Part shown: positions 52,603 to 63,036 of the stretch, piece by piece | Numbering within the stretch: position 1 is the stretch's first letter | Layout of the letters: every line of letters begins with the position of its first letter | Source of the DNA: Burkholderia gladioli | Lineage (GTDB): Bacteria; Pseudomonadota; Gammaproteobacteria; Burkholderiales; Burkholderiaceae | DNA: 64,000 bases | Reading direction: 5' to 3' | Assembly: GCF_000959725.1 (NCBI RefSeq) | Contig: NZ_CP009323.1 | Coordinates: forward strand, 1,674,001 to 1,738,000 | Notes under the pieces: generated by a model | What the model saw: only the letters and a program-made list of their open reading frames with translations | What the model was told of the DNA's origin: nothing | The model's database searches: none | Made by a program: the position numbers and the translations under genes

Positions 52603-53182
52603 GGGGCGGTTCTCCTGTGCGTATGGTGGCCGGGCCTGCCTGCCGTGCTCGCCCGGATCGGGTGCGGCCGACAGCAGACGATGGGGCGGCGCTGACGAAA
52701 ATGTTTTGACCGCCGGCCGACCGTTCGACTCTATTATCGGGATCGTCCGACGAGGTTCGAGTGATTTTTCAAACACTTAAGCCTTGTTACAGGCTGAAAT
52801 AGAGGGGCCGGAGGGCCTGCGCGGGGTGGCTGGAAGGCAGTAGGAAAGGGCTTCCTACATGCATGCCTGTCAATTGTGACAGCCGTGGAAAAAACGCGAT
52901 AATTGCCTGGGAAATTTTTCCGAAGTCCATCATTTCTTGTTTTGAGATCAAGGGTTTACGAGAAATCGACGGCTTCCGTAATTCGCCGCGGATGTCGGAA
53001 AAATTCCTACACGGTTTACAGACAAATCCTGCCTGCCGCATTCCCCTTTGCTGATACCCGTCACAATACCGTTTGGCCACAATGACCGTAAGAATATAAA
53101 CGCCGGTTGCCGACCCTGTCGGGCGAGCGAACACGGCAAACGTTTTCAAAAGCAGATGGCCAAGATTTCTTACGGGGGAATC
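52603..53182 (+). other. flhDC control region
   Basis: The 580 bases hold no gene. They are AT-richer than the surroundings, especially 52860-53110, and lie between the divergent glycosyltransferase and flhD. Long upstream regions are normal for the flagellar master operon, which integrates many regulators. One sigma-70-type promoter candidate is listed separately. Confidence 0.6.
53073..53101 (+). promoter_or_regulatory. Sigma-70 promoter candidate for flhDC
   Basis: TTTGGC (53073-53078) and TATAAA (53096-53101) are 17 bases apart and end 81 bases before the flhD start. The -10 is good and the -35 weak, as expected for an activator-dependent promoter. Confidence 0.35.
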
Positions 53183-53503
53183 ATGAGCGCGACCAGTGAA
53201 ATGCTCGCCGAGATCAAGGAAGTGAACCTGTCGTACCTATTGCTCGCCCAGCGTCTGCTGCGTGAGGACAAGGCCATGGGCATGTTCCGGATGGGAATCT
53301 CGGAAGAACTCGCGGAAGTGCTCGCGAACCTGACACTCGCCCAGACGGTCAAGCTGGCGGCATCGAACCAGATGCTCTGCCGCTTCCGTTTCGACGATCA
53401 TGCGTTGCTGTCCTCGCTTGCCGACAAAGGCCGAAGCACGGCCGTCGCGCAGGCACACTCGGCCATCCTGATGGCCGGCCAGCCCGTCGAAAGCCTCCGC
53501 TAA
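53183..53503 (+). CDS. flhD: Flagellar transcriptional activator FlhD
   Basis: The 106-residue protein matches FlhD (MLAEIKEVNLSYLLLAQRLL, MGISEELAEVLANLTLAQTV, LCRFRF). FlhD forms a ring complex with FlhC that activates class II flagellar promoters. The start at MSATSEML has a GGGGGAA site; longer readings of the frame run back into the promoter. flhC follows after 100 bases. Confidence 0.95.
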   Translation: MSATSEMLAEIKEVNLSYLLLAQRLLREDKAMGMFRMGISEELAEVLANLTLAQTVKLAASNQMLCRFRFDDHALLSSLADKGRSTAVAQAHSAILMAGQPVESLR

Positions 53504-53603
53504 TTTCCCTATATTCATCCGCCGTCCGTCAGCCCGGCGCGCCTACGCGCGTCCGGCGCGCGCGCGGATGGCTTCTCATTCCCGGAAATCCCGGAGGCTG
53601 GCT

Positions 53604-54185
53604 ATGGCGACGAAGAGCGTGGTGCTCGAGGTCAAGGAAATCACCCTGGCGATCGAACTGATCGAACTCGGGGCGCGTCTGCAACTGCTGGAGGCGGAGA
53701 CCAACCTGTCCCGCGATCGGCTGATCAAGCTCTACAAGGAGCTCAAGGGCGTCTCGCCGCCCAAGGGCATGCTGCCGTTCTCGACCGACTGGTTCATGAC
53801 CTGGCAGCCGAACATCCATTCGTCGCTGTTCTACAACATCTACCGCTTCATGCAGGCCCACGGCGGCTGCGATTCGATCCAGTCGATCGTCAAGAGCTAC
53901 CGGCTCTACCTGGAGCACGTCGGGCTATCCGACGACGAGGCGGTGCTGAGCCTGACGCGCGCCTGGACCCTGGTGCGCTTCTTCGATTCCGGGATGCTGC
54001 AGATGACGCCCTGCACGCGCTGCGGCGGCCATTTCGTTGCGCATGCGCACGATCCGCAGCAGGGTTTCGTCTGCGGGCTGTGCCAGCCGCCCTCGCGCGC
54101 GGGCAAGACCCGCAAGGCTGCAGCCAAGGCCGAGGCGATGCCGCTCGCGCCGGCCGTGCCGCCGGTGGCGTTCGCCGCGGTCTGA
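53604..54185 (+). CDS. flhC: Flagellar transcriptional activator FlhC
   Basis: The 193-residue protein matches FlhC (SVVLEVKEITLAIELIELGA, LPFSTDWFMTWQPNIHSSLF). Four zinc cysteines are visible in CTRCGG and CGLC. It provides DNA recognition in the FlhD4C2 complex. The C-terminal tail past the zinc site is Ala/Lys/Pro-rich. The start MATKSVV has a GGAGG site; an upstream in-frame ATG lacks one. Confidence 0.95.
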   Translation: MATKSVVLEVKEITLAIELIELGARLQLLEAETNLSRDRLIKLYKELKGVSPPKGMLPFSTDWFMTWQPNIHSSLFYNIYRFMQAHGGCDSIQSIVKSYRLYLEHVGLSDDEAVLSLTRAWTLVRFFDSGMLQMTPCTRCGGHFVAHAHDPQQGFVCGLCQPPSRAGKTRKAAAKAEAMPLAPAVPPVAFAAV

Positions 54186-54680
54186 GGCGTTTCGGGCGCG
54201 GCTGCGGCGGCTTCGACGCCGGCCGCGATTGCCGTGGCGGTCCGTATCGTGGTTCCGGATGCGGCGCGAACCCGGCGGGCAGCCCGCGCTGCCTGCCGCG
54301 CCGGCACCGGTCGGGTGCCGGCTCACCGTTCGGCCGGCTGCCCGGATGAGCGAGCGGAGCGGCAAGTCGCCGCATCGTCGCCGGCCCGGTTGCCTGTCTT
54401 GCGCTCCGGTGCCCACTTCATGCCGCTATCCGTTTCCTGAACTACTGCGCCGGCCCGAGCCCAAGCTGCCCGGCCTGCCCGGCGCCCCGCATGGCCGCGA
54501 AGCCGGCTCGCAACCCGGCCCCGGCCCGCGCCAAGGCCGCCCGCGGCCCGGCGCGCCGCCGCCGCCGGGCCCCGGCCGATATCGGGTTAGCCCCGGTCCG
54601 GGGCGGTGAAAGTTTTCGGCCCGCCTGCCGTAAACCACTTAACGGCGGCCTTCCCGCCGGCCATTCGTGAGGGACAGGCT
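54186..54680 (+). other. Region between flhC and motA
   Basis: The 495 bases hold no supportable gene. From about 54450 to 54600 the sequence is extremely GC-rich and Pro/Gly-coding in every frame, a sign of noncoding bias. A perfect hairpin (GCCCCGG/CCGGGGC, 54590-54604) stands just before the motA promoter and could insulate it. Confidence 0.6.
54608..54634 (+). promoter_or_regulatory. Sigma-28 (FliA) promoter of motA
   Basis: GAAAGTTT-N11-GCCGTAAA is a near-consensus FliA promoter with exact spacing, ending 47 bases before the motA start. It would drive the whole motA-cheB operon. Confidence 0.88.
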
Positions 54681-55541
54681 GTGCTGATTTTCGTGGGAAC
54701 TCTCGTGACGTTGTTGTCCGTGTTCGGCGGCTACGCGCTCGCGGGCGGCCACCTGGGCGCGCTGATCCAACCGCTCGAAGTCCTGATGATCGTCGGCGCG
54801 GGCGTCGGCGCCTTCATCCTCGGCAACGGCATCAAGATGATCAAGGCCACGCTGCGCCTGCTGCCGACCCTGTTCAAGAGTTCGAAATACACCAAGGCGC
54901 TGTACATGGAGCTGATGGCCCTGCTCTACGTGCTGCTGGCCAAGGCGCGCAAGGAAGGCACGCTCACCCTCGAGGCCGACATCGACGACCCCGAGAAGAG
55001 CCCGATCTTCACCCAGTACCCGAAGATCCTGGCCGACAAGCACATGGTCGAGTTCCTGACCGACTACCTGCGCCTGATGGTGGGCGGCAACATGAACGCC
55101 TTCGAGATTGAAAGCCTGATGGACGAGGAGATCGAGACCCACCACGTCGAGGTGGAGGGCCCGGCTCATGCGCTCACGCGCGTGGGCGACGCGATGCCCG
55201 CCTTCGGCATCGTGGCGGCGGTGATGGGCGTGGTGCACACCATGGCCTCGGCCGACAAGCCGCCCGCGGTGCTCGGCGCGATGATCGCGCAGGCGCTGGT
55301 CGGCACCTTCCTCGGCATCCTGCTCTCCTACGGCCTGATCGGGCCGCTGGCCAGCCTCGCCGAACAGCGCGCGGCCGAGTCGACCAAGCTGCTCCAGTGC
55401 ATCAAGGTGACCATCCTGGCGAGCCTGAACGGCTACGCGCCGGCGATCGCGGTCGAATTCGGCCGCAAGGTGCTCTTCTCGACCGAACGCCCGTCGTTCG
55501 CCGAGCTCGAGGAGCACGTGCGCCGGGTGAAGGCGAAATAA
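54681..55541 (+). CDS. motA: Flagellar motor stator protein MotA
   Basis: The 286-residue inner-membrane protein has four membrane segments. MotA motifs include LIFVGTLVTLLSVFGGYALA, HHVEVEGPAHALTRVGDAMP and AFGIVAAVMGVVHTM, the last lining the proton path. It forms the 5:2 stator with MotB. GTG at 54681 is chosen: it gives the family N-terminus, has a GAGGGACAG site, and lies after the sigma-28 promoter. An upstream GTG start would sit inside that promoter. Confidence 0.95.
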   Translation: MLIFVGTLVTLLSVFGGYALAGGHLGALIQPLEVLMIVGAGVGAFILGNGIKMIKATLRLLPTLFKSSKYTKALYMELMALLYVLLAKARKEGTLTLEADIDDPEKSPIFTQYPKILADKHMVEFLTDYLRLMVGGNMNAFEIESLMDEEIETHHVEVEGPAHALTRVGDAMPAFGIVAAVMGVVHTMASADKPPAVLGAMIAQALVGTFLGILLSYGLIGPLASLAEQRAAESTKLLQCIKVTILASLNGYAPAIAVEFGRKVLFSTERPSFAELEEHVRRVKAK

Positions 55542-55556
55542 GCGGGGCGGCCGGCG

Positions 55557-56642
55557 ATGAGCAAGGGCAAGGATCGCGCGATCGTCGTCAAGCGGGTCGC
55601 ACCGGCGAAGAAAGGTCATCACGGCGGGGCCTGGAAGCTCGCCTATGCGGACTTCATGACCGCGATGATGGCCTTCTTCCTGCTGATGTGGCTGCTCTCG
55701 GCGGTCACGCCGGTGCAGTTGAAGGGTATCGCCGACTACTTCAACACACCGCTGAAGGCCGCGCTGTTCGGCAACGGCGATCGCAGCTCGCATGACTCGA
55801 GCATCGTCAACGGCGGCGGCTCGGACATCACGCGCAGCGACTCGGGCACCACGCGGCGCACCGACGGCAGCACCATGCTGGCCAACCGCCTGACCCAGGC
55901 CGGCCGCGACGACGAGCACGACGTCGACCCGGGTTCGCAGGACCGCCAGGAGCAGGTGCGCCTGCACGACCTGCAGATCAAGCTGATGGCGGCGATCGAG
56001 GCCAACCCGGTGCTGCGCCAGTTCAAGCAGCAGATACGCATCGACTCGACCCTGACCGGGCTGCGCATCGAGATCGTCGACACCCAGAAGCGGCCGATGT
56101 TCGCGCTCTCGAGCGACGCCGTCGAGCCCTACATGCGCGACATCCTGCGCGAGATCGGCAAGACCCTCAACGACGTGCCGAACCGCATCGTGATGCAGGG
56201 CCACACCGACGCGGTGCCGTATTCGGGCGGCGAGAAGGGCTACAGCAACTGGGAACTGTCGGCCGACCGGGCCAATGCCTCGCGGCGCGAGCTGATCGCA
56301 GGCGGCATGGACGAGGCCAAGGTACTGCGCGTGACGGGCCTGGCCTCGACCCAGAACCTGAACAAGGCCGACCCGCTCGACCCGGAGAACCGCCGGATCA
56401 GCATCCTGGTGCTGAACCGCAAGTCGGAGACGGCACTGATGCGCGAGGACGCCACCGCCACCACGCTGTCGAACGACGCGGCCGGCTCGCAGGCGCTCGC
56501 GCAGCAGATCGGCGGCGGCGCGAAGCCGGCGGCACCGGGTGCCGGGCCTGCCGCGGTGCCGAAGCCGGCGCTCGCGCCGCCCGCGGTGAAGCCCGCCGCG
56601 CCGGCGGCACCGGCGGTGGCGCCCGCGCGCGGCGCCTTGTGA
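55557..56642 (+). CDS. motB: Flagellar motor stator protein MotB
   Basis: The 361-residue protein has one membrane segment with the essential proton-binding Asp32 (LAYADFMTAMMAFFLLMWLL). The OmpA-like peptidoglycan-binding domain lies about 150-285 (MQGHTDAVPYSGGEKGYSNW, SADRANASRREL). The C-terminal 60 residues are Ala/Pro-rich, a common Burkholderia extension. It anchors the stator to the wall. It follows motA by 15 bases. Confidence 0.95.
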   Translation: MSKGKDRAIVVKRVAPAKKGHHGGAWKLAYADFMTAMMAFFLLMWLLSAVTPVQLKGIADYFNTPLKAALFGNGDRSSHDSSIVNGGGSDITRSDSGTTRRTDGSTMLANRLTQAGRDDEHDVDPGSQDRQEQVRLHDLQIKLMAAIEANPVLRQFKQQIRIDSTLTGLRIEIVDTQKRPMFALSSDAVEPYMRDILREIGKTLNDVPNRIVMQGHTDAVPYSGGEKGYSNWELSADRANASRRELIAGGMDEAKVLRVTGLASTQNLNKADPLDPENRRISILVLNRKSETALMREDATATTLSNDAAGSQALAQQIGGGAKPAAPGAGPAAVPKPALAPPAVKPAAPAAPAVAPARGAL

Positions 56643-56682
56643 TGTGAATGACGTGAATGACGTGATTTCGGGACCGAACGAC

Positions 56683-57060
56683 ATGATCCGCTCCATCCTC
56701 GCCATCGACGATTCCGCGACCATGCGCGCCCTGCTGCAGGCGACGCTGGCCGACGCCGGCTACGACGTGCACGTGGCCGCCGACGGCGAGCTCGCGCTCG
56801 AGCTGGCCGCCGCGATCGCCTTCGACCTGGTCGTGACCGATCACCACATGCCGGGCAAGAACGGCCTGGACGTGATCCGCACGCTGCGCGCGCGCGGCGC
56901 CTACGCGGCGACGCCGATCCTGGTGCTGACCACCGAGAGCGGCGAGGACTTCAAGTCGGCGGCGCGCGAGGCGGGCGCCACCGGCTGGATCGAGAAGCCG
57001 CTCGACCCGGAAACGTTGCTGGACCTGGTGGCGGCGCTGGCGGCGCCGAGCCACCCGTAG
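56683..57060 (+). CDS. cheY: Chemotaxis response regulator CheY-like
   Basis: The 125-residue single-domain receiver has the acidic pair (DD at 9-10), the phospho-acceptor Asp53 (LVVTDHHMPGKNG), the switch Thr (VLTTES) and the conserved Lys (EKP). ATG at 56683 gives the family N-terminus MIRSILAIDDSATMR; a GTG 13 codons upstream is possible. It lies between motB and cheA. A second cheY usually follows cheB in this operon beyond the window, so this copy may be a phosphate sink or the motor switch regulator. Confidence 0.92.
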   Translation: MIRSILAIDDSATMRALLQATLADAGYDVHVAADGELALELAAAIAFDLVVTDHHMPGKNGLDVIRTLRARGAYAATPILVLTTESGEDFKSAAREAGATGWIEKPLDPETLLDLVAALAAPSHP

Positions 57061-57139
57061 TCGCGCGCACGCGACCGGCCCCGGACCAGGGCCGACGACC
57101 CCAATACGACGCCAACCGACGATACGACGTGGATCCGGC

Positions 57140-59446
57140 ATGACTCTCGACATCACCCAGTTCTACCAGACGTTCTTCGACGAGGCCGACGAGCTGCTCG
57201 CGCAGATGGAGCAGTTGCTGCTCGGTCTCGACGCCGGCTCGCCGGATCCGGAGGACCTGGCCGCGATCTTCCGCGCCGCGCATTCGATCAAGGGCGGCGC
57301 GGCCACCTTCGGCTTCGCGGCGCTGACCGACACCACCCACATCCTCGAATCGCTGCTCGATCGCGCGCGCAATCACGAGATCACGCTGACGGTGCCGATG
57401 ATCGACGCGTTCCTGGAAACCAAGGACGTGCTCTCGGAGCAACTGGCCGACTACCGCGCCAGCGCCGAGCCCGACGCGGCCGCCGCCGCGGCGATCTGCG
57501 CCAAGCTGGAGGCGCTGCTGCAGGGCGCGCTGGGCCAGGCCGCGGCACCCGCCCCGGCGGCGGTGCAGCCGGCGGCGCACGAGGAGGAAGAGGAATCCGA
57601 GGCGGACCTGGAGCGCGCCTTCGCGGCCGCGGCGGCCGAATTCGACGCGGTCGCCGGCAGCGGCGCGCCCGAGCACGTGGTCACCCAGGCGCTGGAGGCG
57701 GCCCATCCGGGCAGCGAGGCGGCCGGCGCCGACCAGGGCCCGCACCTGCGCATCGTGCTGCGCGAGGTCGGCGCCAAGGACCGCGAGTTGCTGGTCGAGG
57801 AACTCGGCAACCTGGGCCGCGTGGTCGGCCGCCAGGAAGCTGGCGACGACCTCACGCTGTGGCTCGACAGCGACGTGCCTTCCGACGACATCGTCGCGGT
57901 GCTGTGCTTCGTGATCGACGAAAGCCAGATCTCGATCGGCCGCGACACGGCGCCGGGCGCCGCCGCGCCGGCCGCGCCCGTGGCGCCGGCGGTGGTGGCC
58001 GAGACCTTCGCGCCGGCCGCCGCCCAGCCGGCCCCGGTGGCCGCGGCAGCGCCCGCGCCGGTGGCCAGCGCCGCGCCGGCGCAAGCCGCTCAAGCCGCTC
58101 AAGCCGCTCAAGCCGCGCCCGCCGCTCAAGCCGCCAGCGTGCCGGCCCCGGCCGCGCCGGCCGCCGCCCCGGCGGCCCAGCCCGAGCCCGCCGACAGCCG
58201 CGGCGCCGGCGAGGATCGCCGCGCGCGCAACCACCAGGCCGCGGCCGGTGCGGAAGGCAGCTCGATCCGGGTCGGCGTGGAGAAGGTCGACCAGCTGATC
58301 AACCTGGTCGGCGAGCTGGTGATCACCCAGGCGATGCTGGCCGAGACCACCAGCGCCTTCGACCCGGCCCTGCACGACCGCCTCTACAACGGCATGGCCC
58401 AGCTCGAGCGCAATGCGCGCGACCTGCAGGAAGCGGTGATGTCGATCCGCATGATGCCGATGGACTACGTGTTCAGCCGCTTCCCGCGCCTGGTGCGCGA
58501 CCTGGCCGCCAAGCTCGGCAAGGAAGTGGAGCTGGTCACCTTCGGCCAGGCCACCGAGCTCGACAAGAGCCTGATCGAGCGCATCATCGATCCGCTCACC
58601 CACCTGGTGCGCAACAGCCTCGACCACGGCATCGAGACCGTCGAGAAGCGCCGCGCCGCCGGCAAGGACGCGGTCGGCCAGCTGGTGCTGTCGGCCGCCC
58701 ACCACGGCGGCAACATCGTGATCGAGGTCAGCGACGACGGCGCCGGCCTGAACCGCGAGCGCATCCTCGCCAAGGCGGCCCAGCAGGGCATCCCGGTGTC
58801 GGACACGATCAGCGACGACGAGGTCTGGAACCTGATCTTCGCGCCGGGCTTCTCGACCGCCGAGACCATCACCGACGTGTCCGGCCGCGGCGTCGGCATG
58901 GACGTGGTCAAGCGCAACATCCAGGCGATGGGCGGCCATGTCGAGATCAGCTCGCTGGCCGGGCGCGGCACCACCACCCGCATCGTGCTGCCGCTCACGC
59001 TGGCGATCCTCGACGGCATGTCGGTCAAGGTCGGCAACGAGATCTTCATCCTGCCGCTGAACTTCGTGATGGAGTCGCTGCAGCCGGCCGCCGCCGACAT
59101 CTACACGGTCGGCAACGGCGAGCGCGTGGTGCGGGTGCGCGGCGAGTACCTGCCGCTGGTGGCGCTGCACGAGGTGTTCTCGGTGGAGGACGCGCGCACC
59201 GACCCGACCCAGGGCATCGTCACCATCATGGAGACCGAGGGGCGCCGCTTCGCGATGCTGATCGACGAGCTGGTCGGCCAGCAGCAGGTGGTGGTGAAGA
59301 ACCTCGAAACGAACTACCGCAAGGTACATGGCATTTCGGCCGCAACGATACTCGGCGACGGCAGCGTCGCGCTGATCGTCGATGTCGCCGCCCTGAATCG
59401 CGATGCCCGCTCCGCCCACGGCGCGGGCGCGCTCGCGACTTTCTAA
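57140..59446 (+). CDS. cheA: Chemotaxis histidine kinase CheA
   Basis: The 768-residue kinase has an HPt domain with phospho-acceptor His48 ([14 protein letters not shown]), a P2-like domain (about 205-265) and a long Ala/Pro-rich linker (about 275-370) with Q-A-A repeats. A dimerisation domain ([20 protein letters not shown]), the ATP domain with N box ([12 protein letters not shown]), G1 ([11 protein letters not shown]) and G2 (GRGVGMDVV), and a CheW-like C-terminus complete it. All catalytic motifs are intact. It phosphorylates CheY and CheB. Confidence 0.96.
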   Translation: MTLDITQFYQTFFDEADELLAQMEQLLLGLDAGSPDPEDLAAIFRAAHSIKGGAATFGFAALTDTTHILESLLDRARNHEITLTVPMIDAFLETKDVLSEQLADYRASAEPDAAAAAAICAKLEALLQGALGQAAAPAPAAVQPAAHEEEEESEADLERAFAAAAAEFDAVAGSGAPEHVVTQALEAAHPGSEAAGADQGPHLRIVLREVGAKDRELLVEELGNLGRVVGRQEAGDDLTLWLDSDVPSDDIVAVLCFVIDESQISIGRDTAPGAAAPAAPVAPAVVAETFAPAAAQPAPVAAAAPAPVASAAPAQAAQAAQAAQAAPAAQAASVPAPAAPAAAPAAQPEPADSRGAGEDRRARNHQAAAGAEGSSIRVGVEKVDQLINLVGELVITQAMLAETTSAFDPALHDRLYNGMAQLERNARDLQEAVMSIRMMPMDYVFSRFPRLVRDLAAKLGKEVELVTFGQATELDKSLIERIIDPLTHLVRNSLDHGIETVEKRRAAGKDAVGQLVLSAAHHGGNIVIEVSDDGAGLNRERILAKAAQQGIPVSDTISDDEVWNLIFAPGFSTAETITDVSGRGVGMDVVKRNIQAMGGHVEISSLAGRGTTTRIVLPLTLAILDGMSVKVGNEIFILPLNFVMESLQPAAADIYTVGNGERVVRVRGEYLPLVALHEVFSVEDARTDPTQGIVTIMETEGRRFAMLIDELVGQQQVVVKNLETNYRKVHGISAATILGDGSVALIVDVAALNRDARSAHGAGALATF

Positions 59447-59480
59447 CCGCTACGCGGCCATGCCGCATTGGGAGGACAAC

Positions 59481-60011
59481 GTGTCCGAAGTCCATTCGAT
59501 CCATCAGGCGGCCGCGGGCGCGGGCGCCAACCGTCGCGGCGTCGCGCAGGGCGACGCGGCCGGCCAGGAATTCCTGGTCTTCACGCTCGGCGACGAGGAA
59601 TACGGCATCGACATCCTGAAGGTGCAGGAGATCCGCGGCTACGACAGCGTCACGCGCATCGCCAACGCGCCCGAGTTCATCAAGGGCGTGATCAACCTGC
59701 GCGGCATCATCGTGCCGATCGTCGACATGCGCATCAAGTTCCACCTGGGGCGCATCGAGTACGACCACCAGACCGTGGTGATCATCCTCAACGTCGCGCA
59801 TCGCGTGGTCGGGATGGTGGTGGACGGCGTCTCCGACGTGCTGACGCTGACCTCCGAGCAGATCATGCCGGCGCCGGAGTTCGGCGCGACGCTGACCACC
59901 GAGTACCTCACCGGGCTCGGCAGCGTGGACGGCCGGATGCTGATCCTGATGGACATCGAAAAGCTGATGACGAGCCGCGAGATGGCCCTCATCGACGAAT
60001 TCGGCGTGTAA
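59481..60011 (+). CDS. cheW: Chemotaxis coupling protein CheW
   Basis: The 176-residue CheW domain protein ([40 protein letters not shown]) links receptors to CheA. GTG at 59481 is preceded by GGGAGG at ideal spacing, so it is preferred to the ATGs at 59403 and 59460, which precede the site. It follows cheA by 34 bases. Confidence 0.95.
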   Translation: MSEVHSIHQAAAGAGANRRGVAQGDAAGQEFLVFTLGDEEYGIDILKVQEIRGYDSVTRIANAPEFIKGVINLRGIIVPIVDMRIKFHLGRIEYDHQTVVIILNVAHRVVGMVVDGVSDVLTLTSEQIMPAPEFGATLTTEYLTGLGSVDGRMLILMDIEKLMTSREMALIDEFGV

Positions 60012-60042
60012 GCGCCGCCGCGCAATCTCTCGGGGGAGACTG

Positions 60043-62049
60043 ATGATGCTGCACAACTGGTCGATTCGCACGACGCTGACCGCCGTGGGATTGTCGTTCG
60101 TGGTTCTCACCGCCGTGGTCGGCGGACTCGGCCTGGTGGCGCTGAACCAGACCGGCGCGGCGTTCAACGAGATCGTCGGCGGCGACCTGCCGGCGATCCG
60201 CTCGCTGAGCGACACCTCGTCCTACCTGCTGCGCACGCGCGTGGCGCTCGATCGGGTGCGCGCGCTGACCGAGTCCGGCAACGTCGAGGAGACGCAGAGC
60301 GCGCTGAACCGCGCGCAGGCGCTCTACGAGCAGTCGGCGCAGAACTGGCAGGCGTTCCAGGCGGCCAGGAAGCTCGGCATCGACAGCGCCCTGCTCGACG
60401 AGGCCAACACCCGCCACGACGCGCTGAAGACCGCGGTCGACGCCGAGTTCGCGGCGATCAAGGGCGGCGACATCGCCGGCTACCACGCGATCGCCGATGC
60501 GCAGATCAGCCCGATGTTCGTGGCCTACGACGGCACGGTGGCGAACCTGACGGCCGCGCTCGAGAAGCGCGTGGCCAGCCATCGCGAGAACACCCAGTCG
60601 CAGATCTCGCTGATGATCACCTGCATCGCGATCGGCATCGGCCTGTCGGTGGTGATGATCGTGGTGGTGCGCCTGGCGCTGCGCGGCCTGATCGTCGGCC
60701 CGCTGGAGCGCGCCATCAGCCAGTTCGAGCGGATCGCGGCGGGCGACCTGTCCGAGCCGGTGCGCGAGTTCGGCAACAGCAACGAGATCGGGCGCCTGTT
60801 CACCGGCATCGGCCGCATGCAGAAGGCCATGACCGAGATGGTGAAGTCCGTGCATCGCGGCGCCGAGTCGATCGACGTCGGCGCGCACGAGATCGCCAGC
60901 GGCAACGTCGACCTCTCGCAGCGCACCGAGCAGCAGGCCGCCTCGCTGCAGGAAACCGCTTCCAGCATGGAGCAGCTCACCGGCACGGTGCGCCAGAACG
61001 CCGAGAACGCGCGCCAGGCCAGCCAGCTGGCCGTCAACGCCTCCGACATCGCCACGCGCGGCGGCGACGTGGTCAGCGAGGTGGTCACCACCATGCAGGC
61101 GATCTCGGTCAGCTCGAACAAGGTGGTCGACATCATCGGCACCATCGAGGGCATCGCGTTCCAGACCAACATCCTGGCGCTCAACGCGGCGGTGGAAGCC
61201 GCCCGCGCGGGCGAGCAGGGCCGTGGCTTCGCGGTGGTGGCGGGCGAGGTGCGCTCGCTGGCGCAGCGCAGCGCCACGGCGGCCAAGGAGATCAAGCAGT
61301 TGATCGGCGATTCGGCCGACAACGTGCGCAGCGGCTCGGAGCTGGTCGAGCGGGCCGGCGCGACGATGGCCGAGATCGTGCAGGCGGTGCGTCGCGTGAC
61401 CGACATCATCGGCGAGATCAGCGCCGCCTCGCACGAGCAGTCGACCGGCATCGAGCAGATCAACCGCGCGGTCGGCCAGATGGACGCGGTCACCCAGCAG
61501 AACGCCGCCCTGGTCGAGCAGGCCGCGGCAGCGGCGGCTTCGCTGGAAGACCAGACCCGGCAACTGAAGGCGGTGGTGGGCGGCTGGCGCGTCGAGGGCG
61601 GCGCGGCCGCGCTCGCGCAGGCCGTCGCCGAACCGGTGCTGCGCAAGCCGGCCTCGCTGCCGGCGCCGCAGGCCGCCGCGGCTTCGGCCCCGGCCGTCGC
61701 GCATGCCGACCCGCACAAGGAAGCGCACAAGGACGTCCATAAGGAAGCGAGCCCGGCCGAGCCGGCATCGGTCGGCGCGGCAAGTACGCCGACCACGCCG
61801 ATGCGTCGTCCCGCCACAGCTGCCGGCGGCGTCCGTGCCGGCGCGAGCCGTGCCGCCGCGGGCGCGACTGCCGCCCGGGCAGGTGCCGCCGCCGCCGCGC
61901 CGGCGCCCGCCGCCAAGGCCGGTTACGCGCCGCGCGTGGCCAAGGGCGCCGAGGCCGGTGCCGCGCTCAAGCGCCCCGCCCTGTCCAGCGAGTCGAAGCC
62001 GGCACTGGCCGCCGCGGCCGGCTCCGACGACGACTGGGAAACCTTCTAA
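60043..62049 (+). CDS. Methyl-accepting chemotaxis protein with CheR-docking tail
   Basis: The 668-residue receptor has a membrane segment (about 5-28), a four-helix periplasmic sensor (about 35-185; [20 protein letters not shown]), a second segment (about 188-212), HAMP and the conserved tip ([20 protein letters not shown]). After it comes a roughly 130-residue Ala/Pro-rich flexible linker ending in DWETF, the xWETF pentapeptide that tethers CheR and CheB. Tar/Tsr of enterobacteria end the same way. It is the operon's major receptor; the ligand is not readable. Confidence 0.94.
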   Translation: MMLHNWSIRTTLTAVGLSFVVLTAVVGGLGLVALNQTGAAFNEIVGGDLPAIRSLSDTSSYLLRTRVALDRVRALTESGNVEETQSALNRAQALYEQSAQNWQAFQAARKLGIDSALLDEANTRHDALKTAVDAEFAAIKGGDIAGYHAIADAQISPMFVAYDGTVANLTAALEKRVASHRENTQSQISLMITCIAIGIGLSVVMIVVVRLALRGLIVGPLERAISQFERIAAGDLSEPVREFGNSNEIGRLFTGIGRMQKAMTEMVKSVHRGAESIDVGAHEIASGNVDLSQRTEQQAASLQETASSMEQLTGTVRQNAENARQASQLAVNASDIATRGGDVVSEVVTTMQAISVSSNKVVDIIGTIEGIAFQTNILALNAAVEAARAGEQGRGFAVVAGEVRSLAQRSATAAKEIKQLIGDSADNVRSGSELVERAGATMAEIVQAVRRVTDIIGEISAASHEQSTGIEQINRAVGQMDAVTQQNAALVEQAAAAAASLEDQTRQLKAVVGGWRVEGGAAALAQAVAEPVLRKPASLPAPQAAAASAPAVAHADPHKEAHKDVHKEASPAEPASVGAASTPTTPMRRPATAAGGVRAGASRAAAGATAARAGAAAAAPAPAAKAGYAPRVAKGAEAGAALKRPALSSESKPALAAAAGSDDDWETF

Positions 62050-62061
62050 GCCGAGCCCGAG

Positions 62062-63036
62062 ATGAATGCCCGCCCCGCGCCCCGTACCGAGCCTGCGACC
62101 GCGCCTTCGCCGCGCGCGTCGGAGGCCGGCCGCGACTTCGCGTTCACCGGTGAGGATTTCGCGCGTATCCGCGCGCTGATCCACCGGCGCGCGGGCATCT
62201 CGCTGTCCGAGCACAAGCGCGACATGGCCTACAGCCGCCTGGCGCGGCGCCTGCGCGCGCTGGGCCTGGACAGCTTCCGCGACTATCTCGACCGGCTCGA
62301 GCGCGACAACGACCCGGTCGAGTGGGAAGCCTTCACCAATTCGCTGACCACCAACCTGACCGCGTTCTTCCGCGAGGCGCATCACTTCCCGATCCTCGCC
62401 GAGTTCGTCAAGACGCGGCCGGCGCCGGTCTCGGTCTGGTGCTCGGCGGCCTCCACCGGCGAGGAGCCGTATTCGCTGGCGATCACCCTGCTGGAGGCGC
62501 TCGGTCCCTCGGCGGCGCGCCAGGCCAGCATCCTCGCCACCGATCTCGACACCCAGGTGCTGGAGAAGGCGCGGCTGGGCATCTACACCTTCGACCAGGT
62601 CAAGCATCTCTCGCAGGAGCGGCTGCGCCGCTTCTTCCTGAAGGGCACCGGCCCGCAGGCGGGGCGCGTCAAGGTGCGCCCGGAGCTGCGGCAGATGATC
62701 CGCTTCGAGCCGCTGAACCTGACCGACGCCGACTACGGCATCGGCCAGGGCTTCGACGCGATCTTCTGCCGCAACGTGATGATCTATTTCGACAAGCCCA
62801 CGCAAGGGCAGGTGCTGACGCGCTTCGAGCCGCTGCTCAAGCCCGGCGGCCTGCTGTTCGCCGGCCACTCGGAGAACTTCTCCTATGTGACGCAGGCGTT
62901 CCGGCTGCGCGGCCAGACCGTCTACGAACGCACCCGCGATGCCGCGTCGGCCGCGGGTCCGGCGCGCGCGCGCCTGCCCGCCGGCGTGCCGGCGGCGGCC
63001 AGCGCCGCGCCCAGCCTGGCCGGGGAGGATGCATGA
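62062..63036 (+). CDS. cheR: Chemotaxis protein methyltransferase CheR
   Basis: The 324-residue enzyme has the N-terminal helical domain (about 30-95; [20 protein letters not shown]), an SAM site ([19 protein letters not shown]) and a beta subdomain that binds the receptor pentapeptide. It methylates glutamates on the MCPs. Its substrate receptor with the matching tail lies immediately upstream. The Ala-rich C-terminus is an extension. It overlaps cheD by 4 bases. Confidence 0.95.
   Translation: MNARPAPRTEPATAPSPRASEAGRDFAFTGEDFARIRALIHRRAGISLSEHKRDMAYSRLARRLRALGLDSFRDYLDRLERDNDPVEWEAFTNSLTTNLTAFFREAHHFPILAEFVKTRPAPVSVWCSAASTGEEPYSLAITLLEALGPSAARQASILATDLDTQVLEKARLGIYTFDQVKHLSQERLRRFFLKGTGPQAGRVKVRPELRQMIRFEPLNLTDADYGIGQGFDAIFCRNVMIYFDKPTQGQVLTRFEPLLKPGGLLFAGHSENFSYVTQAFRLRGQTVYERTRDAASAAGPARARLPAGVPAAASAAPSLAGEDA

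Noticed and set aside
58080-58135. Short Gln-Ala-Ala repeats in cheA considered as a contingency locus
   Set aside because: The repeats are imperfect and in frame within a known flexible linker, so copy change would not switch the gene off.
56951-59419. Open frame of 822 codons on the minus strand
   Set aside because: Antisense to cheA; Gly/His/Arg-rich low-complexity product.
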